From assembly GCF_009720385.1 (NCBI RefSeq), contig NZ_WARX01000007.1, positions 124,001 through 188,000 of the forward strand: a DNA stretch of 64,000 nucleotides, read 5' to 3'. The first letter of the stretch is position 1. Each line of letters opens with the position of its first letter. The notes under the pieces were generated by a model that ran no database searches, was not told the origin of the DNA, and saw nothing but the letters and a program-made list of their open reading frames with translations. The translations under genes and the position numbers were made by a program. This document shows positions 15,637 through 24,829 of the stretch, one piece after another. This stretch comes from Catellatospora vulcania. GTDB lineage: Bacteria; Actinomycetota; Actinomycetes; Mycobacteriales; Micromonosporaceae.

Positions 15637-16899
15637 ATGTGGAAAGCAGTGCGGGTAGGCGCGGCCGCGGTTCTGGCCGCCGCCCTCGCCGTGTCCGCCG
15701 CGGGTTGCGGCGGCGAAGAGCCTGCCGCCAGTGACGACAAGGTCACCCTGTCCTACGCGGTGTGGGACAAGAACCAGGTCCCGGTGATGGAGGAGCTGGC
15801 CGCCGCCTTCACCAAGGACCACCCGAACATCACGATCAACGTCCAGCTCACGCCGTGGGCCGACTACTGGACCAAGCTGCGGGCGGCCGTCACCGGCGGC
15901 GCGGCGCCGGACGTGTTCTGGATGAACGGCCCCAACATCCAGCTCTACGCCGACAACGGCGTGATCATGCCGCTGTCCGACAAGGTCGACCAGGCCAAGC
16001 TGGACCTGAACGTCTACCCGAAGGCGCTGGTCGACCTCTACACCTTCGAGGGCAAGGTCTACGGGCTGCCGAAGGACTTCGACACCGTCGGCGTCTGGTA
16101 CAACAAGGAACTCTTCGACGCCGCCGGGGTGAAGTACCCCGCCGACGGCTGGACCTGGGCCGACTTCAAGGCCGCCGCGGCGAAGCTGAGCAACCCGGCC
16201 AAGGGCGTCTACGCGGTCGGCGCCAACCTCGCCGGCCAGGAATACTTCTACAACACCATCTACCAGGCCGGCGGCAACGTGATCTCCGCCGACGGCAAGA
16301 AGTCCGGCTACGACGACCCGGCCACCATCGAGGGTCTGCGCTTCTGGACCGACCTCATCAAGAACAAGCAGTCGCCGGACCTCAAGACCATGACCGACAC
16401 CGCCCCGCTGAACCTGTTCGAGTCGGGCAAGCTCGCCATGTACTGGGGCGGCTCCTGGAACGTCGCCGAGTTCGGCAAGAACGAGTACACCAAGACCCGG
16501 GTCGACGCGGCCCCGCTGCCCACCGGCGTCAAGCAGGCCACCATCATCCACGGCCTGGCCAACGTGGTGTCGGCGAAGACGAAGGCCCCGGCGCAGGCCT
16601 GGGAGTTCGTGAAGTTCCTCGGCTCCAAGCCGGCCGCGGAGATCCTCGGCAGGAAGGGCCCCATCCCGGCGCACACCGGCACCCAGGACGCCTGGCTGAC
16701 CGCCAACGCCCAGTTCAAGGGCAAGGTCTTCCTCGACGCGGTGAGCTACGCGGTGCCCTACCCGGTGTCGCGCAACACCGCCGCCTGGAACGACGAGGAA
16801 TTCAAGCAGCTCACCAAGGCCTACAGCGGCGAGGTCGAGGTCGACGCGGCCGCCAAGGAACTCGCCGCGCAGATGAACGCCCTGCTGGCGAAGGAGTAG
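15637..16899 (+). CDS. sugar-binding lipoprotein of ABC importer (SBP_bac_1)
   Basis: 420 residues. A lipoprotein signal (MWKAVRVGAAAVLAAALAV...) ends in a VSAAGC lipobox at Cys 23. The mature part is a CUT1 solute-binding fold: VTLSYAVWDKNQVPVMEEL, DVFWMNGPNIQLYADNG, MYWGGSWNVAEF. ATG 15637 gives a proper signal peptide and has AAGAAGG upstream; ATG 15586 and 15607 would add residues before it. First gene of a five-gene operon with its permeases and two secreted hydrolases. Confidence 0.9.
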   Translation: MWKAVRVGAAAVLAAALAVSAAGCGGEEPAASDDKVTLSYAVWDKNQVPVMEELAAAFTKDHPNITINVQLTPWADYWTKLRAAVTGGAAPDVFWMNGPNIQLYADNGVIMPLSDKVDQAKLDLNVYPKALVDLYTFEGKVYGLPKDFDTVGVWYNKELFDAAGVKYPADGWTWADFKAAAAKLSNPAKGVYAVGANLAGQEYFYNTIYQAGGNVISADGKKSGYDDPATIEGLRFWTDLIKNKQSPDLKTMTDTAPLNLFESGKLAMYWGGSWNVAEFGKNEYTKTRVDAAPLPTGVKQATIIHGLANVVSAKTKAPAQAWEFVKFLGSKPAAEILGRKGPIPAHTGTQDAWLTANAQFKGKVFLDAVSYAVPYPVSRNTAAWNDEEFKQLTKAYSGEVEVDAAAKELAAQMNALLAKE

Positions 16900-16908
16900 G
16901 ACCGCAAG

Positions 16909-17886
16909 ATGACGATGACCGTGACGGGTGCCGCGGACGACGTCCGCACCGCGGTGCCCGCCCCGGTGCCCGCCCGGCGGCGACGTCGCTGGCGCCACCG
17001 GGGAGCCGAAGCCGCCTGGGCGTACCTGCTCATCGCGCCGACCGGGCTGGGCCTGGCCGTGTTCTACCTGTGGCCGGTGCTGCAGACCGGCTACTTCTCC
17101 TTCACCGAATGGGGGCCGTTCGGCGGGCACGAGTGGGTCGGGCTGGACAACTACCGCACCCTGGCCGCCGACGACGAGGTGCTGACCGCGCTGCGCAACA
17201 CGGTCGCGTACACCCTGCTCGGCCTGCTCGGCATTCCGCTCGCGGTGCTGTTCGCGGCGCTGCTCAACCGGCCCCGGCTGCGTGGGGTGTCGGTGTACCG
17301 GGCGCTGTTCTTCCTGCCCGTGGTCACCATGCCGGTGGCCGTGGCGATGGTCTGGCGCTGGCTCTACAACGGCGACTACGGTCTGATCAACTACCTGCTG
17401 TCGCTGGCGGGCGTGGACGGACCGCACTGGATCGCCGACCCCGCGACCGCGCTGTACGCCATGGTCGCCGTCGGGATCTGGACCAGCCTCGGCTACAACA
17501 TCGTCATCTTCCTGGCCGGCATGCAGTCGATCCCGCGCGAGTACTACGAGGCCGCCTCGATCGACGGGGCCGGCGCGCTGGCGCAGTTCCGCCGGATCAC
17601 GCTGCCGCTGCTGTCGCCGTCGCTGTTCTTCGTGTCGGTGCTGTCGGTGATCGGCTCGCTGCAGCTGTTCGACCTGGTGTACGTGATGGGCGGCAGCGGC
17701 CAGGCGGCCCGCGCCAACCCGGCCTTCCCGCGCATCCAGACCGTCGTGCACCTGTTCTACGACAAGGCGTTCTACACCAACGACCGCGGCTACGCCGCCG
17801 CGATCGTGATGGCGCTGCTGGTGCTCATCGTCGTGCTCACGGCGATCCAGTTCCGGCTGCAGAAACGGTGGGTGCACTATGGCTGA
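16909..17886 (+). CDS. ABC sugar permease, MalF-like (CUT1)
   Basis: 325 residues with six membrane segments beginning at AWAYLLIAPTGLGLAVFYL. The EAA loop is YYEAASIDGAGALAQFRRITLPLLSP (about 214-239). An ATG six bases downstream is an alternative start. The C terminus overlaps the next permease by 8 nt. It forms the membrane channel for the binding protein encoded just upstream. Confidence 0.9.
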   Translation: MTMTVTGAADDVRTAVPAPVPARRRRRWRHRGAEAAWAYLLIAPTGLGLAVFYLWPVLQTGYFSFTEWGPFGGHEWVGLDNYRTLAADDEVLTALRNTVAYTLLGLLGIPLAVLFAALLNRPRLRGVSVYRALFFLPVVTMPVAVAMVWRWLYNGDYGLINYLLSLAGVDGPHWIADPATALYAMVAVGIWTSLGYNIVIFLAGMQSIPREYYEAASIDGAGALAQFRRITLPLLSPSLFFVSVLSVIGSLQLFDLVYVMGGSGQAARANPAFPRIQTVVHLFYDKAFYTNDRGYAAAIVMALLVLIVVLTAIQFRLQKRWVHYG

Positions 17887-18712
17887 GCCACCCCGTCCGC
17901 CCCGCGGCGGCCGCACGGCCACCCACGTCACGCTGCTGATCGGCGCGGCGGTGATGGTCGGCCCGTTCCTGTGGCAGTTCCTGACCTCGCTGAAGACCCT
18001 CACCAACGCCACCCGGGTGCCGCCCACGTTCCTCCCCGACTGGCGCTGGTCCAACTACGGCGACGTGTTCGAGCTGCTGCCCTTCGGCGACCAGTTCCTC
18101 AACACCGTGCTGATGACCGCCGCCCGCACCGCCGGGCAGCTGCTGTTCTGCTCCATGGCCGCGTACGCCTTCGCGCGGCTGCGCTTCCCCGGCCGCGGCC
18201 TGCTGTTCGGCGTGTTCCTGTCGGTGCTGATGGTGCCGCCGCCGCTGTTCGTCATCCCGCAGTACGAGATCATGGCCGACCTGGGCTGGCTCAACAGCCT
18301 GACCGCGCTCATCGTGCCCGGCCTGTTCTCCGCGTTCGGCGTGTTCCTGCTCCGGCAGTTCTTCCTCGGCCTGCCCAAGGAACTCGACGAGGCGGCCCGC
18401 CTCGACGGCGCCGGCCCGCTGCGCATCTACTGGTCGGTCATGCTGCCGCTGGCCAGACCCGGCCTGCTCGCGCTGGGCATCCTGACCGTGCTGTGGTCCT
18501 GGAACGACCTGTTCTGGCCGCTGATCGTCAACACCGACCCGGAGCAGATGACCCTGTCGGCGGGCCTGGCCTCGCTGCAGGGCCAGTTCCAGACCGACTA
18601 TCCGGTGCTCATGGCCGGTTCCCTGCTCGCCTCGCTGCCCGTCATCGTGCTGTTCACCGTGATGCAGCGCCACTTCATCCAAGGCATCGCCTTCAGCGGC
18701 AACAAGGGCTGA
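17879..18712 (+). CDS. ABC sugar permease, MalG-like (CUT1)
   Basis: 277 residues. Six membrane segments are predicted by eye; the EAA loop is LDEAARLDGAGPLRIYWSVMLPLARP (about 178-203). It is preceded by FLLRQFFLGLPKE, typical of MalG. The gene overlaps its MalF-like partner by 8 nt. As with the other two importers here, no ATPase gene is present. Confidence 0.9.
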   Translation: MAEPPRPPRGGRTATHVTLLIGAAVMVGPFLWQFLTSLKTLTNATRVPPTFLPDWRWSNYGDVFELLPFGDQFLNTVLMTAARTAGQLLFCSMAAYAFARLRFPGRGLLFGVFLSVLMVPPPLFVIPQYEIMADLGWLNSLTALIVPGLFSAFGVFLLRQFFLGLPKELDEAARLDGAGPLRIYWSVMLPLARPGLLALGILTVLWSWNDLFWPLIVNTDPEQMTLSAGLASLQGQFQTDYPVLMAGSLLASLPVIVLFTVMQRHFIQGIAFSGNKG

Positions 18713-18740
18713 ACCCATACCCCAGATCGGAGACACGACC

Positions 18741-20588
18741 ATGCTGCACCGGCATGGCCGCGGACGCCTGCACCTCCGGGCGGCGGCCGTACTCGTCACA
18801 CTGCTCACCGTCACCTCCGCCGCGACACCCGCGCAGGCCACCGGCACCCCGTCGGACGGCATCGCGCAGCAGCTCGCGGTGCCCGCGTACTTCTACCCGG
18901 GCGGCGACGGCAGCGCCCTCTGGCAGCAGCTGAACACCCCGGGTGTCGGAATCGCGGTGGCGAACCCGTTCTCCGGACCCGGCAAGACCCGCGACCCGAA
19001 CTACGCCGCCGCCATCACCGCCGCCAAGTCCGCGGGGGTACGCGTGCTCGGCTACGTCGCCACCGGCTACCTCGGCACCACCGGCCGCGCGACCAGGCTC
19101 AACGAGACCACCCCGGCCGCCTGGGCGGCGCAGGTCCAGCAGGACGTGTCCACCTGGTACCGCCTCTACGGCGCGGACGGGCTCGCCGGGATCTTCTTCG
19201 ACGAGGTGCAGAACGTCTGCGGCCCGCAGGACACCTACGTCGACACCTACCGGATGCTCGACCGGCACACCAAGCGGTCCCACCCCGGCGCGTTCACCGT
19301 GATCAACCCTGGGATCGACACCGAGCCCTGCTACGCCGACGCCGCCGACGTGATCCTCACCTTCGAGGGCGCCTACGAGACCTACCTCGGCTGGCAGCCG
19401 CCGTCCTGGCACCGCGCGCTCGACCCGCGCAAGCTGTGGCACCTGGTGCACGCCACCGACACCACGGCGCAGCTCGCGAACGCGGTAACGCTGAGCAAGC
19501 AGCGCAACGCCGGCTACCTGTACGTCACCCCGGACGTGCTGGCCAACCCGTGGGACTCGCTGCCGCCGCAGGACTACTGGACGCAGCAGCTGGCCGCCAC
19601 GTCGGCGGGCGGCGGCGACACGGCCGCGCCGCGCGTGTTCGGCACACCGTTCCCGGTCCGGACTCACTCGACCGAAGCCGTCGTCGCGTGGCTGCCCGCT
19701 GCCGACACACACGGCCGGGTCACCGGCTACGACGTGCAGGTCGACGGGGTGCGGGCGGCGGGCTCGGCGAGTGCCTTGCCGGTGGCGACGCTGTACGGCC
19801 TCGACCCGGGCCGGGCCTACCGGATCACGGTCACCGCGCACGACGCGGCGGGCAACGTGTCCGCGCCCGGCCGGGCCCTGACCCTGACCACGCCGCCCGG
19901 TGACGGGCAGCCGCCCGCGGCCCCGGCCGGGCTGCACGCGACCGAGACCAAGGTCGCCAGCGTGCGGCTGGCCTGGACGGCGTCGGCCGAGTCCGATCTC
20001 GTGGGCTACGACGTCGAGGTCGACGGGCAGCCGCTGCTGTCGCTGCCGTCGTGGCTGGTCACGCAGGGGGCCACGGTCAGCGTGCCGGTGAGCGGGCTGG
20101 AGCCGGGCACGGCTTACACCTTCACGGCGTACACCCGCGATCGCAGTGGGAACCGCTCGGCCGCCGCCGGGCCGCTCACCGTCAGCACGACGGCGCCCTC
20201 GGGCGACCCGATCACGGACGCCGCCGGCGTCATCGGCACCGCCGAGGCCACCTACCAGGCGCAGTACAACCTGCCGTTCGACTTCCACCACCTGTTCATC
20301 GACGTCGACAACGACGCGAGCACCGGGTTCGCCACCGCGGGCATCGGTGCGGACCTGCTCATCGAGAACGCCTGGTGCTACCGCCACGCCGGCACCGGCT
20401 GGAGCTGGGCTCCGGTCGACGGGCCGAGCCCGCTGATCTCCAGCGACGACGACCGCTACGTCTGGCGCGTGCCTGTCGCCGTGCTCCAGGACGTGCTCGG
20501 CGGCCAGCCGCCCGGCCCGCACCGGGTGGTGTTCCACGGCTCCGGCAGCTCGCCGGAGACCTACACCGCAGTGATCACCGTCAGCTGA
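18741..20588 (+). CDS. secreted spherulin-4/GH135-like hydrolase with FN3 domains
   Basis: 615 residues. Signal peptide about 1-34 (ends AQA). The catalytic domain (about 40-290) has the spherulin-4/Sph3 pattern: VPAYFYPGGDG, GIAVANPFSGPG, a DPNY segment, RVLGYVATGYLG and GIFFDEVQ, whose Asp or Glu is a likely catalytic residue. Sph3 (GH135) cleaves galactosaminogalactan of Aspergillus. Two FN3-like domains follow (about 296-485), then a beta-rich module (about 490-615) also found in the next protein. GGAGA precedes the ATG; 28 nt follow the permease, so it is in the operon. Confidence 0.82.
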   Translation: MLHRHGRGRLHLRAAAVLVTLLTVTSAATPAQATGTPSDGIAQQLAVPAYFYPGGDGSALWQQLNTPGVGIAVANPFSGPGKTRDPNYAAAITAAKSAGVRVLGYVATGYLGTTGRATRLNETTPAAWAAQVQQDVSTWYRLYGADGLAGIFFDEVQNVCGPQDTYVDTYRMLDRHTKRSHPGAFTVINPGIDTEPCYADAADVILTFEGAYETYLGWQPPSWHRALDPRKLWHLVHATDTTAQLANAVTLSKQRNAGYLYVTPDVLANPWDSLPPQDYWTQQLAATSAGGGDTAAPRVFGTPFPVRTHSTEAVVAWLPAADTHGRVTGYDVQVDGVRAAGSASALPVATLYGLDPGRAYRITVTAHDAAGNVSAPGRALTLTTPPGDGQPPAAPAGLHATETKVASVRLAWTASAESDLVGYDVEVDGQPLLSLPSWLVTQGATVSVPVSGLEPGTAYTFTAYTRDRSGNRSAAAGPLTVSTTAPSGDPITDAAGVIGTAEATYQAQYNLPFDFHHLFIDVDNDASTGFATAGIGADLLIENAWCYRHAGTGWSWAPVDGPSPLISSDDDRYVWRVPVAVLQDVLGGQPPGPHRVVFHGSGSSPETYTAVITVS

Positions 20589-20613
20589 TCCACTTTCAAC
20601 GAGGCGAGGTGCC

Positions 20614-23600
20614 ATGAACGACAGAGCTCATCCGCACCGCACCACTCGATCCGCACGCCGCGTTCGGGCCAGGCTGCTGGCCGGGGCGCTGGCCGCCGCC
20701 ACCGCGCTGACCGCCGGGATCGTCGCCCTCACGGCGGCCCCGGCGGCCGCGGCCGGCTTCGAGATCGGCCGGACCCCGTTCTACGGCAAGGTCCCCACGC
20801 TCGGCGCGAACAGCCGCACCGCGTTCTGGTACGGCGCGCTCGACCAGGCGAAAGTCAACCAGCTCAAGGCGTACGACCTGGTGGTCCTCGAACCGACGCT
20901 GCGCGTGCTGAACGTGACCGCCGACCACTTCTACTTCGAGTCGGTCACCTCAGCCCAGGTCCAGGAGATCAAGCGCGGCGTCGACGGGGTGCTGGGCAGC
21001 GCCGACGACGCGATCGTGCTCGGCTACCTGTCGGTCGGTGAGATGCTGCCGACGATCATCCCCGGGCACAGCGGGCACATGACCGTCCAGAAGGGCATCG
21101 ACCTGGGCCTGCTCCCGGCGGGTTACGGCGGCCCGTCGGGTCCGCTGCACGGCCCGAACCCGTGGAACTACAGCTCCTCCGGCTCCTACCTCAACGTCGA
21201 GGGCGGCGCGACCCCGGACGGCACCTACGCCGACGGCTACGCCAACTACGCCGGCACCTCCATCGGCGCGAACCACTCGTCCTGGGGCAACCGCCTGACC
21301 TGGCGCAACAACGGCGTCATGCCCTGGTATCTCGACCAGCAGGGCACCTGGGTCAACGACAGCCGCTACCTGTACGGCGGCTACTGGAAGGACGGCGACG
21401 GCACCGTCGACGTCAACCCGACCTACGGCGGCGGCTACATCAACGGCGGTGACCCGGCCTGGCAGAAGTTCGTCACGTACCAGGTCGACAAGATCGTGCA
21501 CGACGGCGACTACGACGGGGTCTTCCTCGACACCGTGGACACCCCCGACCCGGTCGGCGGCGCGGGGCCGGGCATCTCGTGGGGGCCGCGCGGCAACTTC
21601 GGCTTCACCGCGGGCGGCATGGTCGACCTGGTGGAGAAGATCAAGGCGGTCGACCCGAGCAAGGTCGTCGCGTCCAACCGGGGCTACTGGTACTTCAACC
21701 CCGACGAGGGCACCTCGCAGTTCGCCGCCCGCTACCGGCACGCGATCAACATCTTCGTCACCGAGTCCTGGTACTACAACACGTACATCCCGGGCTTCTA
21801 CGACACCAGCCCCGGTTTCGAGGCCAACTGGAACACCAACTCCGCCTCGCCGACCTACCGAAGTCGCGACAACTTCGGCGGCTTCTGGAAGGAGTACGTC
21901 AACGCCCAGGCCAACCAGGCCGACGGCTTCAACGTCGCGATCATCGACTTCCGGGTGCCCGCCGCGAGCACCCAGAAGTGGATGAACGAGGTCGTCGTCA
22001 ACTCGGGCTACCTCGGCTACGACGTGTCGGGCGCGAACCACTTCAACTCCGCGGTGTACGACGACGCCAAGAACTGGCTCGACGCCCAGGGGCTGGCCTC
22101 GCCCAGCCAGACCGGGGCACATCCGACGGACCTCTACGGCGGCTTCGTGGCCGACGGATCGGTGGGGGAGTGGTCCGCGGAGCTCCCGATCTTCAATGAT
22201 CCCGCGGGCGCGAACGCCAAGGGCATCACCAAGGTGTACGTGAAGTTCGTGGGCAACCGGTTCTTCATGATGGTCGAGGCGAAGCAGACGATCAGTCTCG
22301 CCCAGGAGATGATCTATTTCGACTACGACAAGGACGGGCCGGCCGGGTGGCAGCCGTCCTGGCCCACCTCGCCCGACTCGCGCCTCTACCTGGAGAACCT
22401 GAACCAGGCGTACCTGCTGCCGCACGCCGGGGCGGGCCAGGGCGACGTGTTCAAGTTCAGCAGCCCGAGCGCGCCGACCAACCGCGGCTGGCCGGTGCGG
22501 GTCGTGCAGTCCGGCACCCGGGCCGAGTTCGAGTTCGACCGCGACTACGTGTTCCCGGCCTCGATGGCGGGCACCGAGGTGTGGACGTGGCTGCGGGTGG
22601 CCAACTTCGGCGGGTCCTCGGTGAAGTTCACCGTGCCCGGCGGCGGCGCCCCGCCGTCGCCATCCCCGACGCCATCCAGCTCGCCGCCCCCGGCGCAGCC
22701 GCCGGTGATCTCGAACGTCCAGTACGCGAACGTGACCAGCACCGGTGCGACGGTCACGTGGACCACGGATGTGGCGTCGTCGTCGGTCGTCGAGTACGGC
22801 ACATCCACGGCCTACGGCTCCACGGCGACGGGTGCGAGCAACGTGACGAGCCACTCGGTGACGTTGTCGGGGTTGTCGCCGGGCACGGCATACCAGTTCC
22901 GGGTGCGGTCGGCGTCAGCCGGTGGCACCACGAACAGCCCCAACGGCACCTTCACCACAGGCTCGTCCGGCGGTTCCTATCCGGCGATCACCGTCGACGG
23001 CGCGATCGGGGACTGGGGGAGCATCACTGCCGTGATGACCGGCAGCACCACCGTGCAGTCGGTGTCGATCGCCAACAACGCTGCCAACCTCTACCTGCTC
23101 ACCCGCGGCACGGGGCTCAACGTGTTCGGGCAGTTCTTCCTGAACACCGACAACAACCCCGCCACCGGGTACAACGCCACCGGCTGGAGCAACCCGTCCG
23201 GCGCGGACTACATGCTGGAGAACGGCAACCTGTACCGCCATGCCGGGGGCGGCTGGGCCTGGACGTCGCTGGGCGCGGTCACCTTCGTCCGCAACGACAC
23301 CGCGGTCGAGGCGGCGATCCCGCTGTCCACGCTGAGCCTGAGCCCCGGCGCGCAGCTGCGGGCGGGCTACCTGAAGAACAGCTCCGCCACCGACCGGCTC
23401 CCTGCCGCGAGCGGCACGTTCCCGGTGGTAACCCTGCTCAACGGCTCCGGCGGCGGAGGCGGCGCACCTGTGATCTCGAACGTCCAGTACGCCAACGTCA
23501 CGAGCACCGGCGCGACGGTCACGTGGACCACGGACGTGGCGTCGTCGTCGGTCGTCGAGTACGGGACTTCCACGGCCTACGGCTCCACGGCGACGGGTGC

Positions 23601-24207
23601 GAGCAACGTGACCAGTCATTCGGTGACGTTGTCGGGGCTGTCGGCGGGGACGGCGTACCAGTTCCGGGCGCGTTCGGTGTCGGCCGGTGGCACCACGAAC
23701 AGCCCCAACGGCACTTTCACCACCGGTTCGTCCGGCGGCTCCTATCCGGCGATCACCATCGACGGCTCGGCCGGGGACTGGGCCGGCGTGAACCCGGTGC
23801 TGTCCGGCGGCACCGGAGTGCAGTCGGTGTCGGTGACCAACAACGGCACGACGCTCTACCTGTGCGTCAAGGGCACCGGCCTGAACGTCCTCGGGCAGTT
23901 CTTCCTCAACACCGACAACAACACCGGCACCGGCTACAACGCCGCAGGCTGGACCAACCCGTCCGGCGGCGACTACATGCTGGAGAACGCCAACCTGTAC
24001 GACCACGGCGGCAGCGGCTGGGCCTGGACCCCGCTCGGCGCGATGACGTTCGTCCGCAACGACACCGTCATCGAAGCGGCCGTGCCGCTGGCGAGCGTGG
24101 GCCTGGCCGCGGGTGCGCAGTTCCGCGTCGGGTACATCAAGAACAACACCACCGACCGGCTTCCGGCGGCGAGCGGCACGTTCCCCGTAGTGACACTGCT
24201 GAACTGA
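20614..24207 (+). CDS. large secreted GH114-like glycoside hydrolase, multidomain
   Basis: 1197 residues. Signal peptide about 1-48. The catalytic barrel (about 50-500) resembles the endo-alpha-1,4-polygalactosaminidase/TM1410 superfamily: VLGYLSVGEM (about 137), DGVFLDTVDTPD (about 300) and VTESWYYN (about 385) are strand-end acidic motifs expected in the active site. A beta-sandwich (about 505-675, VADGSVGEWSAELPIFND) resembles CBM9/DOMON modules. After a Pro/Ser linker come FN3, module, Gly linker, FN3, module. The last two pairs are internal duplicates, and the module matches the C terminus of the preceding GH135-like protein. Last gene of the operon. Confidence 0.8.
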   Translation: MNDRAHPHRTTRSARRVRARLLAGALAAATALTAGIVALTAAPAAAAGFEIGRTPFYGKVPTLGANSRTAFWYGALDQAKVNQLKAYDLVVLEPTLRVLNVTADHFYFESVTSAQVQEIKRGVDGVLGSADDAIVLGYLSVGEMLPTIIPGHSGHMTVQKGIDLGLLPAGYGGPSGPLHGPNPWNYSSSGSYLNVEGGATPDGTYADGYANYAGTSIGANHSSWGNRLTWRNNGVMPWYLDQQGTWVNDSRYLYGGYWKDGDGTVDVNPTYGGGYINGGDPAWQKFVTYQVDKIVHDGDYDGVFLDTVDTPDPVGGAGPGISWGPRGNFGFTAGGMVDLVEKIKAVDPSKVVASNRGYWYFNPDEGTSQFAARYRHAINIFVTESWYYNTYIPGFYDTSPGFEANWNTNSASPTYRSRDNFGGFWKEYVNAQANQADGFNVAIIDFRVPAASTQKWMNEVVVNSGYLGYDVSGANHFNSAVYDDAKNWLDAQGLASPSQTGAHPTDLYGGFVADGSVGEWSAELPIFNDPAGANAKGITKVYVKFVGNRFFMMVEAKQTISLAQEMIYFDYDKDGPAGWQPSWPTSPDSRLYLENLNQAYLLPHAGAGQGDVFKFSSPSAPTNRGWPVRVVQSGTRAEFEFDRDYVFPASMAGTEVWTWLRVANFGGSSVKFTVPGGGAPPSPSPTPSSSPPPAQPPVISNVQYANVTSTGATVTWTTDVASSSVVEYGTSTAYGSTATGASNVTSHSVTLSGLSPGTAYQFRVRSASAGGTTNSPNGTFTTGSSGGSYPAITVDGAIGDWGSITAVMTGSTTVQSVSIANNAANLYLLTRGTGLNVFGQFFLNTDNNPATGYNATGWSNPSGADYMLENGNLYRHAGGGWAWTSLGAVTFVRNDTAVEAAIPLSTLSLSPGAQLRAGYLKNSSATDRLPAASGTFPVVTLLNGSGGGGGAPVISNVQYANVTSTGATVTWTTDVASSSVVEYGTSTAYGSTATGASNVTSHSVTLSGLSAGTAYQFRARSVSAGGTTNSPNGTFTTGSSGGSYPAITIDGSAGDWAGVNPVLSGGTGVQSVSVTNNGTTLYLCVKGTGLNVLGQFFLNTDNNTGTGYNAAGWTNPSGGDYMLENANLYDHGGSGWAWTPLGAMTFVRNDTVIEAAVPLASVGLAAGAQFRVGYIKNNTTDRLPAASGTFPVVTLLN
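22705..23757 (+). repeat. two 288-bp near-identical direct repeats within the gene
   Basis: Bases 22705-22992 and 23470-23757 have the same length and are nearly identical by eye. They encode the FN3 domain beginning VISNVQYANVTSTGATV and the start of the following module. The near-absence of synonymous change indicates a recent duplication or ongoing gene conversion. Confidence 0.85.
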
Positions 24208-24215
24208 CGTCAGCC

Positions 24216-24245
24216 GAGCGGGTGCCGGACCGTCGGCACCCGCTC
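24216..24245 (+). terminator. operon terminator
   Basis: A perfect 12-bp stem (24216-24227 with 24234-24245) and a 6-nt loop begin 9 nt after the stop codon of the GH114-like gene. Confidence 0.85.
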
Positions 24246-24829
24246 ACCGCTCTCGGTGACCGTGGTGTCGATACGCCCGGCGAAGGCGGCGGATTACCGT
24301 CGCGATGGCTATTCGGGCCTACGGGAATGCCGGGTCGTCGGGTGCCGCGTGAGCGATCACTATTCATTGATCGTTATAGCGAGCCGCATCCTAAATCAAG
24401 ACTGCGTTGTGTCGCAGTCCGAAAAGTTACTTGAGTGAATCGACGATTCACTTGCTCGCCGGCGGGCCTTCCGGACGAATGTCGACACCGCCGCCGCCCT
24501 TCGGTGCGGGTTCGGTATTCCGCGGGCTTGAACTGCTAAAACCGTCCGTGCGGAGGGGATCGGCGACCATGGACCCGGTCAACTCGGTCCGAAGATGAGT
24601 CGGGTTGGCACCAGTGGCCATTTCTGCCTCAGCCGCATGTCGCGGGTGATCACTCGGGCCCGGAGAAAGGCCTGCTGACGCGATTCTCATCCGCAGTCGT
24701 GAATGGATCTCGCGAATTCTCGATCGGGTGGACCGCTGTCCTCGCCGAGCGTCACGCGTTAACGTCACTCATCGTCCGGCGCCTATAGGGCAAACCGCAG
24801 GACGCTGTCCCCGAATGGTGAGGTGTGCC
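24246..24829. promoter_or_regulatory. regulatory region upstream of the conflict operon
   Basis: This stretch without a gene has an AT-richer centre. It contains CGATCA (24354-24359) and TGATCG (24368-24373) as an inverted repeat with 8-nt spacing, and a perfect 19-bp palindrome AGTGAATCGACGATTCACT at 24434-24452. A weak promoter-like pair, TTGATC (24368) and TAAATC (24392), lies between them. The palindrome is a likely operator for an unlinked regulator. Confidence 0.45.

Noticed and set aside
15568-18054. 828-residue minus-strand open frame
   Set aside because: It lies opposite the SBP and permease genes, with the biased composition typical of shadow frames in high-GC DNA.
24728-24829. Upstream start of the STAND-NYN gene
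   Set aside because: The extra N terminus is Arg/Cys/Pro-rich with no ribosome-binding site; GTG 24830 has one.
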